From the NCBI GenBank assembly GCA_002069785.1, contig MWCA01000034.1, forward strand, positions 1 through 52,034: a DNA stretch of 52,034 nucleotides. Reading direction: 5' to 3'. The notes under the pieces were generated by a model. The model searched no databases, was not told where the DNA came from, and saw only the letters and a program-made list of their open reading frames with translations. The DNA comes from Lentisphaerae bacterium ADurb.Bin242 (GTDB lineage Bacteria; Verrucomicrobiota; Lentisphaeria; Victivallales; UBA1829). A program made the position numbers and the translations under genes. Below, piece by piece: positions 19,394-28,220 of the stretch; position 1 is the first letter of the stretch, and every line of letters begins with the position of its first letter.

Positions 19394-21874
19394 ATGAAGA
19401 GTGGAATTTTCTGTTTACTTGGAGTTATATTGCTGGGAGGCTGCAAAAACATGGAAGAAACGGTTCCCGGATTCGTTCTGGTAAGGAATGGCATGCCCGC
19501 CGCGGAAATCGTTCTGGCGGAAAAACCGACGCGGTCGGCGCAGTTTGCCGCGTATGAGCTGCGGCATTGCGTAAAACGGATGACAGGAGCGGAATTGAAA
19601 ATCGGTTCCGAAAGAGAAGCGGGATCCGGACCGAAGATTTTTGTCGGAGCGACGGATTATGCCGGAAGGAACCGTTTTCCCGCCGATTCATTCCAGCGCC
19701 AGGAATATGCCGTGAAAGTGATCGGCGAAAATCTTGTGATTGCGGGGAAGGATCAACCGGACTGCGGGAAAGTCAGTTACGATGCGTCCGATCTTTTGAA
19801 AATGAAGGGGATTCCTCCCATGTTTTCCGAACCGGGAACGCTCTACGGAATGTATGATTTCCTTGAGAATTCTCTTGGCGTCCGCTGGTACAATCAGACG
19901 GAAAGCGGCACGGTTTTTCCCTCGTGCGGAAAAGATCTTTCCGTCCGGGTGCGCGAAGTCAGGCGTTCTCCGTTCATGAAATACCGGATCGGTTTCTACT
20001 ATCCGGGCAGGTATGATACAAGATCATGTCTCTGGCTTCCGAACACGCCCGGATTTACCGCCTGGCAGCAGGCGGCTTACCCTGAACTGGCGGCCCGTTA
20101 CCGGAACAGCCCCGAAAAGTTTCAGCAGGCCAGGGCGGTGATGAGCGAATTGTTTCTGCTGCGGAGAAGGAATGGCGGAGAGGAGTCGCACTGCAACCAT
20201 TCCTTCAATTCTTATCACGATCGTTTCTGGGAAGTCAATCCGAAACGGCCGGCTTATTTTGAATCGAAGCGCCCGGAGCTTTTCGCGAAAACCGAACCGC
20301 CTCTGAAACCGGAGCAGATGTGCTTCTCCAGCGAAGCGCTGCTGCGGCAGGTCATGACGGATGCGGATGCGTATTTCAAGGGAACTCCTCCTCCGGGATT
20401 GCGTCCCTGGATGTGGGGTGAACGCTTTTTCGCCGTAGTCCCGCATGACAACAGTTTCTTCTGCAAATGTGAAGAATGTTCTTCTTTTGAAAAGAAACAT
20501 CCCCGGCAGATCGTCTTCCATTTTGTGAACAAAGCGGCACGGGAAATGAAAAAACAGCATCCGGACAAACAGGTTTCATGTCTCGCCTATGCGCAGTATC
20601 TTTCTCCGCCGGAATTTCCGCTGGAAAACAATGTGGTGGTGCATTTCTGCTTTTACAACAGCCATGAACCGGAAGGGTGTCCGGGACAGCTGCAGCAGTT
20701 GAAACTTCTGGAACGCTGGAAGAAGGAACATCCCGAAACGCCGCTTTACCTGTGGCTGTACGGTTGTTTTCCGCGTCTTTTCGCCCGTTACGGAAACTGG
20801 TTCTGCTTTCCGGGGTTTCATGCGCGCGAGGCGGAAAAACAGTATCGTCTTTTCCACAAATATGACATACGCGGCATATTTTCCGACGGCTTCGATCTGG
20901 AGACGGATGCATACATCCAGTTCAATCTGATGGATAATCCGCTTGCCGGCGTCGAGACATTGCTGGATGATTATTTCCGTGGAATGTACGGAAAGGCCGC
21001 CCCGCAGATGGCGCGGCTGTACAGGGAAATTGAACAGACGTACCATAATCTGAAAAATTATCCGGATTCTTTTCACAGCCGCCAGACCTTTGAAATTGCC
21101 TGGGGATGTCTTGGCACCCGTGAACGCATGGAGCGTTGGAAGGCGCTGCTTGCGGATGCCGAAAAGTCGGCCGATACGCCGGAGACCAGGCATCGGATCA
21201 TGCTGTTCAAAAAATCCGTCTGGAGTTACATGCTTGCCGGACGGGCGGCCTACGAGGAAAAAATGCGTGAACCGATTCCATCCTTGAAGGTGCCCCGCGT
21301 TCCCGACGCCGGCGGCGACCCGGATAAGGTGGACTGGACAAAGGCCGTTCCCATGGAAAACTGGAATGTTCGCGGAACCCGTGTTCCGTATTCGAGAAAA
21401 CTCGGCGGACGCCTTGCCCATGATGCGGAATATCTCTATGTCGAGCTGAACGACCCCTGCGATACAAGCCGGCTGGTTACCTCCGCCGGGGTTTTTGCTT
21501 ACGACGACTGGGAACTGCTTTTCGCCCGGCAGCGGGGACAGCCCTTCCGTATGTATGCGGTCAGCCCGAAACCTCATTTCGCACTGGTTGCGTTCGGCGA
21601 GGTGAACATGCTTCCGAAGATCGGCCTTCCTCTCCCGGATGGAATCTACGCGCGTTCCTTCAAAGAAAGCGGACTCTGGCGGACGCGGATTGCGTTCCGT
21701 TTCAATACTCTGCTGGATTCCCCGCTGCGTCTCCGTGAAAAACTCTACATGAATGTCCTGCGCATTACGAATCCCGATCTGGCGAAAGTCAGGGCCTCGC
21801 TGGACATTGCCTCCTGGATGAGTTTCAGCACGGTCAACGATCCGGCGCGGCTCGCGGAACTGATTTTTGAATAG
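19394..21874 (+). CDS. DUF4838 lipoprotein
   Basis: An 826-residue protein with a lipoprotein signal: hydrophobic stretch then L14-G15-G16-C17, so it is predicted to be lipid-anchored rather than released. The GH67-like N-terminal domain (AAYELRHCVKRMTGAELKI) and DUF4838 barrel with C357-x-C359-x2-C362 (HDNSFFCKCEEC) follow. The C-terminal 170 residues resemble a CBM9-type sandwich (VDWTKAVPMENW, EYLYVELND, DDWELLFAR). An AGGGGAAAG site precedes the ATG. It is the only lipoprotein among the five DUF4838 proteins here and may hold the substrate at the cell surface; this is inference. Confidence 0.86.
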   Translation: MKSGIFCLLGVILLGGCKNMEETVPGFVLVRNGMPAAEIVLAEKPTRSAQFAAYELRHCVKRMTGAELKIGSEREAGSGPKIFVGATDYAGRNRFPADSFQRQEYAVKVIGENLVIAGKDQPDCGKVSYDASDLLKMKGIPPMFSEPGTLYGMYDFLENSLGVRWYNQTESGTVFPSCGKDLSVRVREVRRSPFMKYRIGFYYPGRYDTRSCLWLPNTPGFTAWQQAAYPELAARYRNSPEKFQQARAVMSELFLLRRRNGGEESHCNHSFNSYHDRFWEVNPKRPAYFESKRPELFAKTEPPLKPEQMCFSSEALLRQVMTDADAYFKGTPPPGLRPWMWGERFFAVVPHDNSFFCKCEECSSFEKKHPRQIVFHFVNKAAREMKKQHPDKQVSCLAYAQYLSPPEFPLENNVVVHFCFYNSHEPEGCPGQLQQLKLLERWKKEHPETPLYLWLYGCFPRLFARYGNWFCFPGFHAREAEKQYRLFHKYDIRGIFSDGFDLETDAYIQFNLMDNPLAGVETLLDDYFRGMYGKAAPQMARLYREIEQTYHNLKNYPDSFHSRQTFEIAWGCLGTRERMERWKALLADAEKSADTPETRHRIMLFKKSVWSYMLAGRAAYEEKMREPIPSLKVPRVPDAGGDPDKVDWTKAVPMENWNVRGTRVPYSRKLGGRLAHDAEYLYVELNDPCDTSRLVTSAGVFAYDDWELLFARQRGQPFRMYAVSPKPHFALVAFGEVNMLPKIGLPLPDGIYARSFKESGLWRTRIAFRFNTLLDSPLRLREKLYMNVLRITNPDLAKVRASLDIASWMSFSTVNDPARLAELIFE

Positions 21875-21881
21875 TCGAAAG

Positions 21882-21903
21882 CCCGCCTCCGCATGGAGGC
21901 GGG
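21882..21903 (+). terminator. GC-rich hairpin after the DUF4838 lipoprotein gene
   Basis: CCCGCCTCC (21882-21890), loop gcat, GGAGGCGGG (21895-21903): a perfect 9-base stem. No T-run follows, so it may be an attenuator or mRNA-stabilising hairpin rather than a full terminator; the next gene starts 54 bases later. Confidence 0.5.
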
Positions 21904-21957
21904 ATGAATTCTTAAAAAACAAGGGCTTTGCCCGAACATAACAGAGGAAACATTGCA

Positions 21958-22764
21958 ATGGATGTCAAACAGAAATTCTGGATGTGGGGCTACACACAGG
22001 AAAAAACAGGGATTTCCGTTCCTTTCACCGGAATCACCCGGAGTTATTGCAGTCTCGAATCCGCGGCGGATTACTTTGGAATGCCCAACACCGTTTTCAT
22101 GAATTCCATGCACACATGGGACCGCGTGGAAGAGAATCTGGCGTTTCTGAAAGATTCCCGGCAGATTCTCTGCGGCCTGCCGCACGGCGCGGCGAGCGCG
22201 GTGGAGGGAGCCGGAAAAATCAGCGGACTTTCCCTGAAATTTCCCCGCATCAAGGGAATCGTCATGGATGATTTTCTCCAGCTTTCGGGACATCCGACCA
22301 CCCCGGAACTGGTGCGGGACATCAAACAGGAGCTCCGTTCCGCGAATCCCGATCTGGAACTGTATGTGGTGATGTATTCCGACATCAACCACCTGGACGT
22401 CACTCCATACCTGGAATACATCGACGGTTTCATGCTGTGGCGCTGGGTTTCCACGGAGACCTTCTGGCGGGCCGAACTTCCGGCCCTTCTGCACCGGTTC
22501 AAGGCGAATTACGGGAAAAAGGTTCTGCACGGCGTATACTTGCAGAACTACGGGGAAAACGGCAGCACCGCCGCCCCCATGGACTTCGAATTATGGAAAC
22601 TCCAGTGGATGTGTCTCCTGAAACATCTGCGTGCCGACTCCGGCTTTCTGGACGGCTGCATCCTGCTCCAGAACGCATGGGTCGGGGATTCCCGGTTCCG
22701 GGATCAGGCTGTCTGGCTCAAGGACACGCTGGACTGGTTTTTCGCAACCAATTCCGTACGCTGA
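21958..22764 (+). CDS. Putative TIM-barrel protein of unknown function
   Basis: A 268-residue protein without signal peptide that I do not recognise as a named family. The alternating hydrophobic strands and helices and the segments KGIVMDDFLQLSG, LYVVMYSDINHLDVTPYLEYIDGFMLWRW and KKVLHGVYLQNYG suggest a (beta/alpha)8 barrel of the glycoside-hydrolase type; the DD pair could be catalytic or structural. The ATG at 21958 is chosen for AGAGGAAA upstream; an in-frame codon at 21928 has none. It sits between a DUF4838 gene and a GH20-like gene and is probably part of their unit. Confidence 0.6.
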   Translation: MDVKQKFWMWGYTQEKTGISVPFTGITRSYCSLESAADYFGMPNTVFMNSMHTWDRVEENLAFLKDSRQILCGLPHGAASAVEGAGKISGLSLKFPRIKGIVMDDFLQLSGHPTTPELVRDIKQELRSANPDLELYVVMYSDINHLDVTPYLEYIDGFMLWRWVSTETFWRAELPALLHRFKANYGKKVLHGVYLQNYGENGSTAAPMDFELWKLQWMCLLKHLRADSGFLDGCILLQNAWVGDSRFRDQAVWLKDTLDWFFATNSVR

Positions 22765-22786
22765 AGAAAAGAAAGGATTTGCTGCA

Positions 22787-25003
22787 ATGCTGGATCGAAA
22801 ACAGGCTCCGCATACCATTGAAAATTACCGGGCGCTTACAAACGAAGGTCACGTTTTTCTGCTGGATAAAACCGCCCGCCGGGAGAGAAATGAAATCCCG
22901 GCGTCCGGCTTCCGGGTGGCGGCGCGCGGAAACGGGGAAGCCGTGAAGAACGCCCTGAAAGACCTGGAGGATTTCTTTGCGCATTCCTTCCGGAAGCCGT
23001 TTCGCGGAGATGGACTTTCCTTCCATGTGGAAACTGGAAACGGTGCCGGGAAAAGTGCTCAATACGCAATCGCAATCGATGATTCCGGAGTAAAGGTTTG
23101 TGCGGAAACGCCGCGCGGAGCGGCACGGGCATTGTTCCGGATTCAGAGCATGCTTCGGCTTCGGCGTGCGCCATTCCTGAAAAAAGGCGTTTTCGATTCG
23201 AAGACGTCCCTCGATCCGGCGTTGGCGTATCCCGCCTTCAAAGGCCATTCCACCACCGATTTCAGCGATCCGGAAGCCTATCATGAAAATTACCTGAAAC
23301 GGCTGGCGCGTGCCGGATACACCGGATTCCACCTCAATCTGGATGTTGCCATTTTTTATCATTCGGCGTTACTGCCCGAGTTTAATTGTGCGAATGTACA
23401 AAAAAATCTGGAAACCTTGCGAAAAATCATCCGTCAGTCTGGACGTTTCGGACTGGAGGTTTTCCTGTCGCTGTATCTGGAACCGCTGAAAGGGGATCAT
23501 CCCGTGTTCAAGCGTCTGCCGGAAATCCGGGGAAGCCGTTTCGTCAGCACGGACGATGCGTATATTTTATGCTCTTCCCATCCGCGGGTGCGCGAGTTCT
23601 ACGCGGAACAGCTCGGCTTTCTTTTCCGGAACGCGCCGGAGCTGGGCGGACTTCTGCTGATCTCCGGCTGCGAGGGCTGGCTGCACTGTCACACCGCCTG
23701 CGCCCAGACGAAGGAAAGCTTGTGCGACTGTCCCCGCTGTGCCCCTCTGCCTCCGGAACAGACGGTCGCGGAGATGTTCAATCAAATGGCGTCCGCCGTG
23801 AAGAAGGTTCAGCCGGAAGCGCGGGTGATCGTCTGGAACTACGGGATTTTCGCCTGGACCGACATCCGCGCGCAGAAGTTCATTTCCCTGCTCTCGAAGG
23901 ACTGCGAAGTCATGGCCAATTTCGACACCGGCGACGACTTCCCGCTGGAAGGCGCGCAGGGAACTTGTTTCGATTATTCCCTCCGCTGTGTCGGCCCCTC
24001 GGAACCGTTTCTGGCGCAAAGCCGCCTTGCGGACCGCCGCGGCCTTGTCATGCACGCCAAATGTGAGAGCGGCACGCCATTGGAGTATTGCAGCCTTCAA
24101 TATGTCCCCGCGATGACCCGTTGGCACCGCAAATTTGCCGCAATCCTGGACAGCGGAGTTTCGGGCGCCCTGTTCAACTGGAAATTCATGGGCTTCACCG
24201 AGGGACTCTCCCAGGAACTGGCCGGGCTGATGAGCTGCGGAGAACGGGACCGGATTCTCGAACGGCTTGCCGCCCGGCATTTCGGACGCGACAATGTCCG
24301 GCTTCTCCTGAAAGCCTGGCGGGCTTTCGACCGTGCGATGGACTATCACCCGTTCTCCATCGGGAGCGCGGGATATTTCAAGGGACCGTTCTATATCGGC
24401 CCGGCCCAGCCGCTGTTCCCGACGCCCGAACTTCCGGCGGATCTGCCGGAATGTTTCTTCTGGAAACGGGGCGGGCGTCCGCTCTGCATGACAACATTGT
24501 CTTTTGTGGAGCCGTTCGGCGTGAAAGCGTTTCTCCGGGCGGTGCGCAAACTCGAAAAACACTGGACGGACGGATGCAATTGGACGGAAAAAGTGAATCC
24601 GCACCCGGAAGACCCGTATCTGAAAAAGGAAATCGAATCCCATCGGGCGCTCTGCCGTCTGTTCCTCTGCTTCATCCGGACCGCACTCCACATGACGGAG
24701 TTCTACCGTCTGCGCGATTCTTTCCAGCAGGAGCCGTATTCGCCGGAACAGGCGCGGGAAAAACTGGAGGCGATGCGGGACATCGCACGGGAGGAATTGA
24801 CAAACACGGAACGGGCGCTTGAACTTGTCCGGACCGATCACCGGATCGCGTTTTCCTATTCGTACCACTACGGGATCAGCGAGGAAATGTGCCTGTACAA
24901 ACTGGCCCACACGAAAAAACTGATCGAACACACGCTCCCGCAGAAATATTACGGAATCACCTTCAACCGGAACCGCCATCCGGTCTGGCTGTCGATTTCA
25001 TGA
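22787..25003 (+). CDS. GH20-like glycoside hydrolase
   Basis: A 738-residue protein with no signal peptide. Residues about 90-130 match the GH20/GH67 N-terminal sandwich (AIAIDDSGVKVCAETPRGAARALFRIQSML). A TIM barrel follows (AYPAFKGHSTTDF, ARAGYTGFHLNLD, GGLLLISGCEGWLHCHT). It shares with DUF4838 proteins a Cys cluster C313-x-C315-x2-C318 (SLCDCPRC). The C-terminal 200 residues are helical. The canonical GH20 Asp-Glu catalytic pair is not obvious; E296 in SGCEGW is a candidate. Start at 22787 chosen for AAAGGA nine bases upstream. It ends the plus-strand cluster and converges with the minus-strand DUF4838 gene. Confidence 0.68.
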   Translation: MLDRKQAPHTIENYRALTNEGHVFLLDKTARRERNEIPASGFRVAARGNGEAVKNALKDLEDFFAHSFRKPFRGDGLSFHVETGNGAGKSAQYAIAIDDSGVKVCAETPRGAARALFRIQSMLRLRRAPFLKKGVFDSKTSLDPALAYPAFKGHSTTDFSDPEAYHENYLKRLARAGYTGFHLNLDVAIFYHSALLPEFNCANVQKNLETLRKIIRQSGRFGLEVFLSLYLEPLKGDHPVFKRLPEIRGSRFVSTDDAYILCSSHPRVREFYAEQLGFLFRNAPELGGLLLISGCEGWLHCHTACAQTKESLCDCPRCAPLPPEQTVAEMFNQMASAVKKVQPEARVIVWNYGIFAWTDIRAQKFISLLSKDCEVMANFDTGDDFPLEGAQGTCFDYSLRCVGPSEPFLAQSRLADRRGLVMHAKCESGTPLEYCSLQYVPAMTRWHRKFAAILDSGVSGALFNWKFMGFTEGLSQELAGLMSCGERDRILERLAARHFGRDNVRLLLKAWRAFDRAMDYHPFSIGSAGYFKGPFYIGPAQPLFPTPELPADLPECFFWKRGGRPLCMTTLSFVEPFGVKAFLRAVRKLEKHWTDGCNWTEKVNPHPEDPYLKKEIESHRALCRLFLCFIRTALHMTEFYRLRDSFQQEPYSPEQAREKLEAMRDIAREELTNTERALELVRTDHRIAFSYSYHYGISEEMCLYKLAHTKKLIEHTLPQKYYGITFNRNRHPVWLSIS

Positions 25004-25063
25004 AGAGGAGAGGTTTGTCCGGAGAAGGAACAGGCGCATGAGCGCAGCCATTCCCCCTCGAGT

Positions 25064-28042
25064 TCATTTCAACGCTTCGAGCTTCACATCGTCGATTTCA
25101 ACGGGTCCGCCGCCGACTTGGAAATACAGGCGTTTCAGAGTCATGGCGTCTGTCATCAGGTCGCAGGAGAGGGCCTTCCACTCGGAGCCCGGACGGCCGA
25201 AAGAGTGTTTGACCATCTGCTTTCCGGACGGATAGAGCTTGATCTCCGCTCTGAGCATTCCTTTGCCGCGGGCCTTCAGCGTCAGGCGGTATCCCTTCAC
25301 TCCGGCCTCATTGCAGCGGATGGCCTGATACAGATAAGGATGTGCGGAACTTCCGGGTGCAATGCGGATGAAAACTTTCCCGTCGGGTGCGTCTCCGGAG
25401 CACAATTCGGCTTTCCCCGGTGTTCCCGCAAGATATTCCCACTCGGTCGGCAGTTCTGCGGAGAGAAATTCCCATTTTCCGGATTTTCCCTTCCGGAGAT
25501 TCGTCCCGACTGTTTCCTCGAAAGAACCGTTCAGGATGAGGGGAACTTCCCCGAATGCAAAGACCTTGAAGTCGGCCGGATTCCGGAAGGCTCCGTCTCC
25601 GATGCTGGTATTCTGGGTTTTCGCGCCGTCCTTCAGAAGGGCGGTCCGCCCGACGTTGATCTTCCACATGTCGCCGGGCTGGATTCCGCCCATGGCTTTC
25701 AGCGGAATACGGAGTTCGGCGGTCCAGCGGTCCGGCCCGTCGGCGGTTGTCCACTCGTATTCGGGGGCTTGCGTATCGTCGGCTTTTCCGGTGCAGTCCC
25801 AGAGAGTGGCATAGGCATATCCGTCGGGAGTGAAAGCAAGTTGATAATATTTGCCTTCCGGTACCATTTTCTTCGTCATGATGAGAAATTCGACATGGGC
25901 CGCGGACCATGGAAATTTCACCTGGCTGACGGTCCGCGAAACATTCCCCTCCCCGGCCGCGCACTTTTCACCGGCGGAGGCTTTCAGGCATTCAAGGGAA
26001 AAATAGATGTTTTCGGAGTTGAAAAGAACCTTGAGCTTTGTTCCCGGGTCCGCTTTTTCATTGGTGAATTTTCCAACCGTCAATTCCCGTTTCGGTCCCA
26101 GGAAGGATTCCAGCGCCGGCGCCTTGAGCCAGTCCGGATCGTCGGGAACGCCGTCCATGCGGATCGTGCCTTCAGTCCGGTTCACGGTGTAAAGCTTGTC
26201 CCCGAAATGGGAGAATCCGGCTTCCTTGTAGTTTCTCGTAAAGAGTTCTTTTTCCATGACGATGCGCCGGAGCACGACCGGATCGTTTTCCGCCGCCTTC
26301 AATGCCTGGGCAAGCAGGGTTTCCGCCTTTTGTGCGAATCCGGGCTGTTCGTAGACGAGTCCGAACATGGCGATGTTGCCGGGTTCGTAGGAGGCATGGG
26401 AACGGGCGTCCCTGTGGGCCTTTTCGAGGGCGAGGCGGTATTCCCGGATGTATTTCCACGCGGGACCATAGTACTTTGAATTGACGTCTTCCCAGACTTT
26501 GTCGATGTCATCATCGGGATCCCAGGAGAAATGGCCGGTCATCCAGCAGGTTTGCCAGAGGGCGCGCCAGCGGACCCGTTGCCCGTATTCCTTGAAATAG
26601 GGATAATCCTGTTCGATGGCTCCGCAGGTCATTTCGTCGAAACGGGTTTCGTAGAGGGCTCCCTTGTTGTTGCGGATGAAGAAGCGCATGTCCTTGACCC
26701 AGGTCCGCTCAAGTGGGAGATAACAGCCGTTTGCCCGTCCGGGGAGAACACCGAAATAATCGAAGCCCTTGACATGCATTCCGGCATTCCACCAAGCGCG
26801 GAACATTTTTTCGTACTGTGCGTTGTATTTGCATTCGGGGTCGTCGATCGTATGCAGATAACAGCGTCCGTGCGGACAGACTTGCACCTTAATGCGCGGA
26901 TCCGCAAGCGGGAGGATTTTCTTCGGAACTTCCCGGAACGTCTGATAGGCGAAGACCTCGATCGAAATGTCGTTTCCATACCGGTCGAAAAGACGCTTGG
27001 ACATGCCGTTAACATAATGCCACCAGCGGTCGCTGACTTTCCCGCGGGGACCGGCGGAGGGGTCATCCCACTTGCTGCATTCGGGACATTCGCACCAGTC
27101 CCCATGATCGTCGTTTTCAAACCGGAAAATGATCTTCCGTCCGTGACGTCCCTGATCGATATTCCGTACGATCGTATTGAAAATACGGTCCGTGACTGCC
27201 GGATTGCCGAGGCAGGGTTGCGAAACGACGGCCCGGGCATTCCGTTTTTCTCCGGCAGTGATGACGCGTTTTCCATCGCGCATGCCGAAATATTCGGGAT
27301 GTTCCTTGAAAAGTTCCTCCCTGGCTTTGACGTTCCAGCTTCCGACAAGCAGGGGCGTCAGATAGCCGGTAGTCCAGAAGGGAGTTTCATAAAACCCGAG
27401 TTTCCTGCCCAGTTCCAGATTCGGCAGGAACGGTTTGTAGGTGGTGTTCTGCTTCGGGAAATCGCGGCAGAGGCCTCCGATCTTGTAGATGAAATTCATC
27501 CGGCGGGAGGGAGTCCAGATTCCGTTGGCGGCAAAGTTTCCCATGAACACCGGATTCTTGAGGGTCAGCTGGTCCGGGATGGAAAGGTCTTTCGCCTTCG
27601 GGATGTATTCCTCGTCGTCCGGTTCGAAGAAATAGACCCCGAAGAAGCGGCTGATGACATAATAGTTTCCGTAATGAAGCCCCAGCCGGGTCGCGGTGAC
27701 GATCTGGACACCGTTTCGTCCGGCCTCCAGGACGAAGCCGTCGTTCTGGAGCCGGTCCGTCTTCTCCTTGAGCGCGGGAGTCATGACAAGGCTGTCGGCT
27801 CCGACCACCCCGAAGCGCACGGGAAGCATCCCTTCGACAGGCCGGGTGCCAGTCTTCAATTCGACACCGGTGATCGCCTTGACGTACTTGGCGAATTCTT
27901 CCGATGCGTATTTTTCCGCTTCCGTTGCATTGGAGGGAATTACGATCGAAGCTTTTGCAACGCCGTTTTTTACGATGTCCGCTCCGGAAATTACAGCGGC
28001 TGTGCCGAGCAGCACGGTAACAAGAATCTGTTTCCACTTCAT
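25064..28042 (-). CDS. DUF4838 secreted protein with CBM9-like and C-terminal sandwich modules
   Basis: A 992-residue protein; the ATG at 28042 is preferred because GGGAG lies seven bases upstream and a signal peptide (about 1-20, LLGTAAVISGA) begins there. The GH67-like N-terminal domain (SEEFAKYVKAITGVELKTG) precedes the DUF4838 barrel with C317-x-C319-x2-C322 (GDWCECPEC). Residues about 630-830 form a CBM9-like module (GTIRMDGVPDDPDWLKAP, VEFLIMTKK, WTAELRIPLKAMGG), and the last 150 a CBM4/9-like jelly roll starting LILNGSFEE. It is the last gene of a unit with a GntR regulator and a truncated prepilin-like ORF. Confidence 0.87.
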   Translation of the reverse strand: MKWKQILVTVLLGTAAVISGADIVKNGVAKASIVIPSNATEAEKYASEEFAKYVKAITGVELKTGTRPVEGMLPVRFGVVGADSLVMTPALKEKTDRLQNDGFVLEAGRNGVQIVTATRLGLHYGNYYVISRFFGVYFFEPDDEEYIPKAKDLSIPDQLTLKNPVFMGNFAANGIWTPSRRMNFIYKIGGLCRDFPKQNTTYKPFLPNLELGRKLGFYETPFWTTGYLTPLLVGSWNVKAREELFKEHPEYFGMRDGKRVITAGEKRNARAVVSQPCLGNPAVTDRIFNTIVRNIDQGRHGRKIIFRFENDDHGDWCECPECSKWDDPSAGPRGKVSDRWWHYVNGMSKRLFDRYGNDISIEVFAYQTFREVPKKILPLADPRIKVQVCPHGRCYLHTIDDPECKYNAQYEKMFRAWWNAGMHVKGFDYFGVLPGRANGCYLPLERTWVKDMRFFIRNNKGALYETRFDEMTCGAIEQDYPYFKEYGQRVRWRALWQTCWMTGHFSWDPDDDIDKVWEDVNSKYYGPAWKYIREYRLALEKAHRDARSHASYEPGNIAMFGLVYEQPGFAQKAETLLAQALKAAENDPVVLRRIVMEKELFTRNYKEAGFSHFGDKLYTVNRTEGTIRMDGVPDDPDWLKAPALESFLGPKRELTVGKFTNEKADPGTKLKVLFNSENIYFSLECLKASAGEKCAAGEGNVSRTVSQVKFPWSAAHVEFLIMTKKMVPEGKYYQLAFTPDGYAYATLWDCTGKADDTQAPEYEWTTADGPDRWTAELRIPLKAMGGIQPGDMWKINVGRTALLKDGAKTQNTSIGDGAFRNPADFKVFAFGEVPLILNGSFEETVGTNLRKGKSGKWEFLSAELPTEWEYLAGTPGKAELCSGDAPDGKVFIRIAPGSSAHPYLYQAIRCNEAGVKGYRLTLKARGKGMLRAEIKLYPSGKQMVKHSFGRPGSEWKALSCDLMTDAMTLKRLYFQVGGGPVEIDDVKLEALK

Positions 28043-28077
28043 ATTGGTTCTCCCGCTTGAAAAAAATATGTTTTTCT

Positions 28078-28164
28078 GTTTCTGATTGAAAGAGGGTGGC
28101 GGATCAATTCTGCCGGCATCCGCCGGTCCAGCCCCAGTTAGTGATCGAAACAACAATCAGAAAC
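28078..28164. repeat. 11-base perfect inverted repeat flanking a nested stem
   Basis: GTTTCTGATTG (28078-28088) and CAATCAGAAAC (28154-28164) are perfect reverse complements. Between them GGCGGAT (28098-28104) and ATCCGCC (28118-28124) form a second, nested stem. In the minus-strand mRNA the outer arm overlaps the codons of the short prepilin-like ORF and the other arm lies 36-46 bases before the DUF4838 start. Confidence 0.6.
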
Positions 28165-28199
28165 TCTATGAGTGTAAAAAATCCCCATTGCCCTTTCAC
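28104..28199 (-). pseudogene. 31-residue prepilin-like remnant ORF
   Basis: A GTG start at 28199, preceded by GGAAGGAG at good spacing, opens a 31-codon ORF. It reads FFTLIEFLIVVSIT, then GWTGGC and stops at 28104. The first part is the class III prepilin signature with its conserved Glu, as in the full-length proteins at 8547, 15385 and 47071. The roughly 200-residue globular part and the H-X9-DG motif are absent, and only 61 bases remain before the DUF4838 gene. It lies between a regulator and a DUF4838 gene, the position of the complete prepilin gene in the 47071-48987 unit. Either a degraded gene or a minimal membrane peptide that still is translated. Confidence 0.6.
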
Positions 28200-28220
28200 T
28201 TTTTTCTCCTTCCTCATATC

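Noticed and set aside
25004..25063. Terminator between the converging GH20-like and DUF4838 genes
   Set aside because: Only a 4-base GCGC/GCGC stem without a T-run was found.
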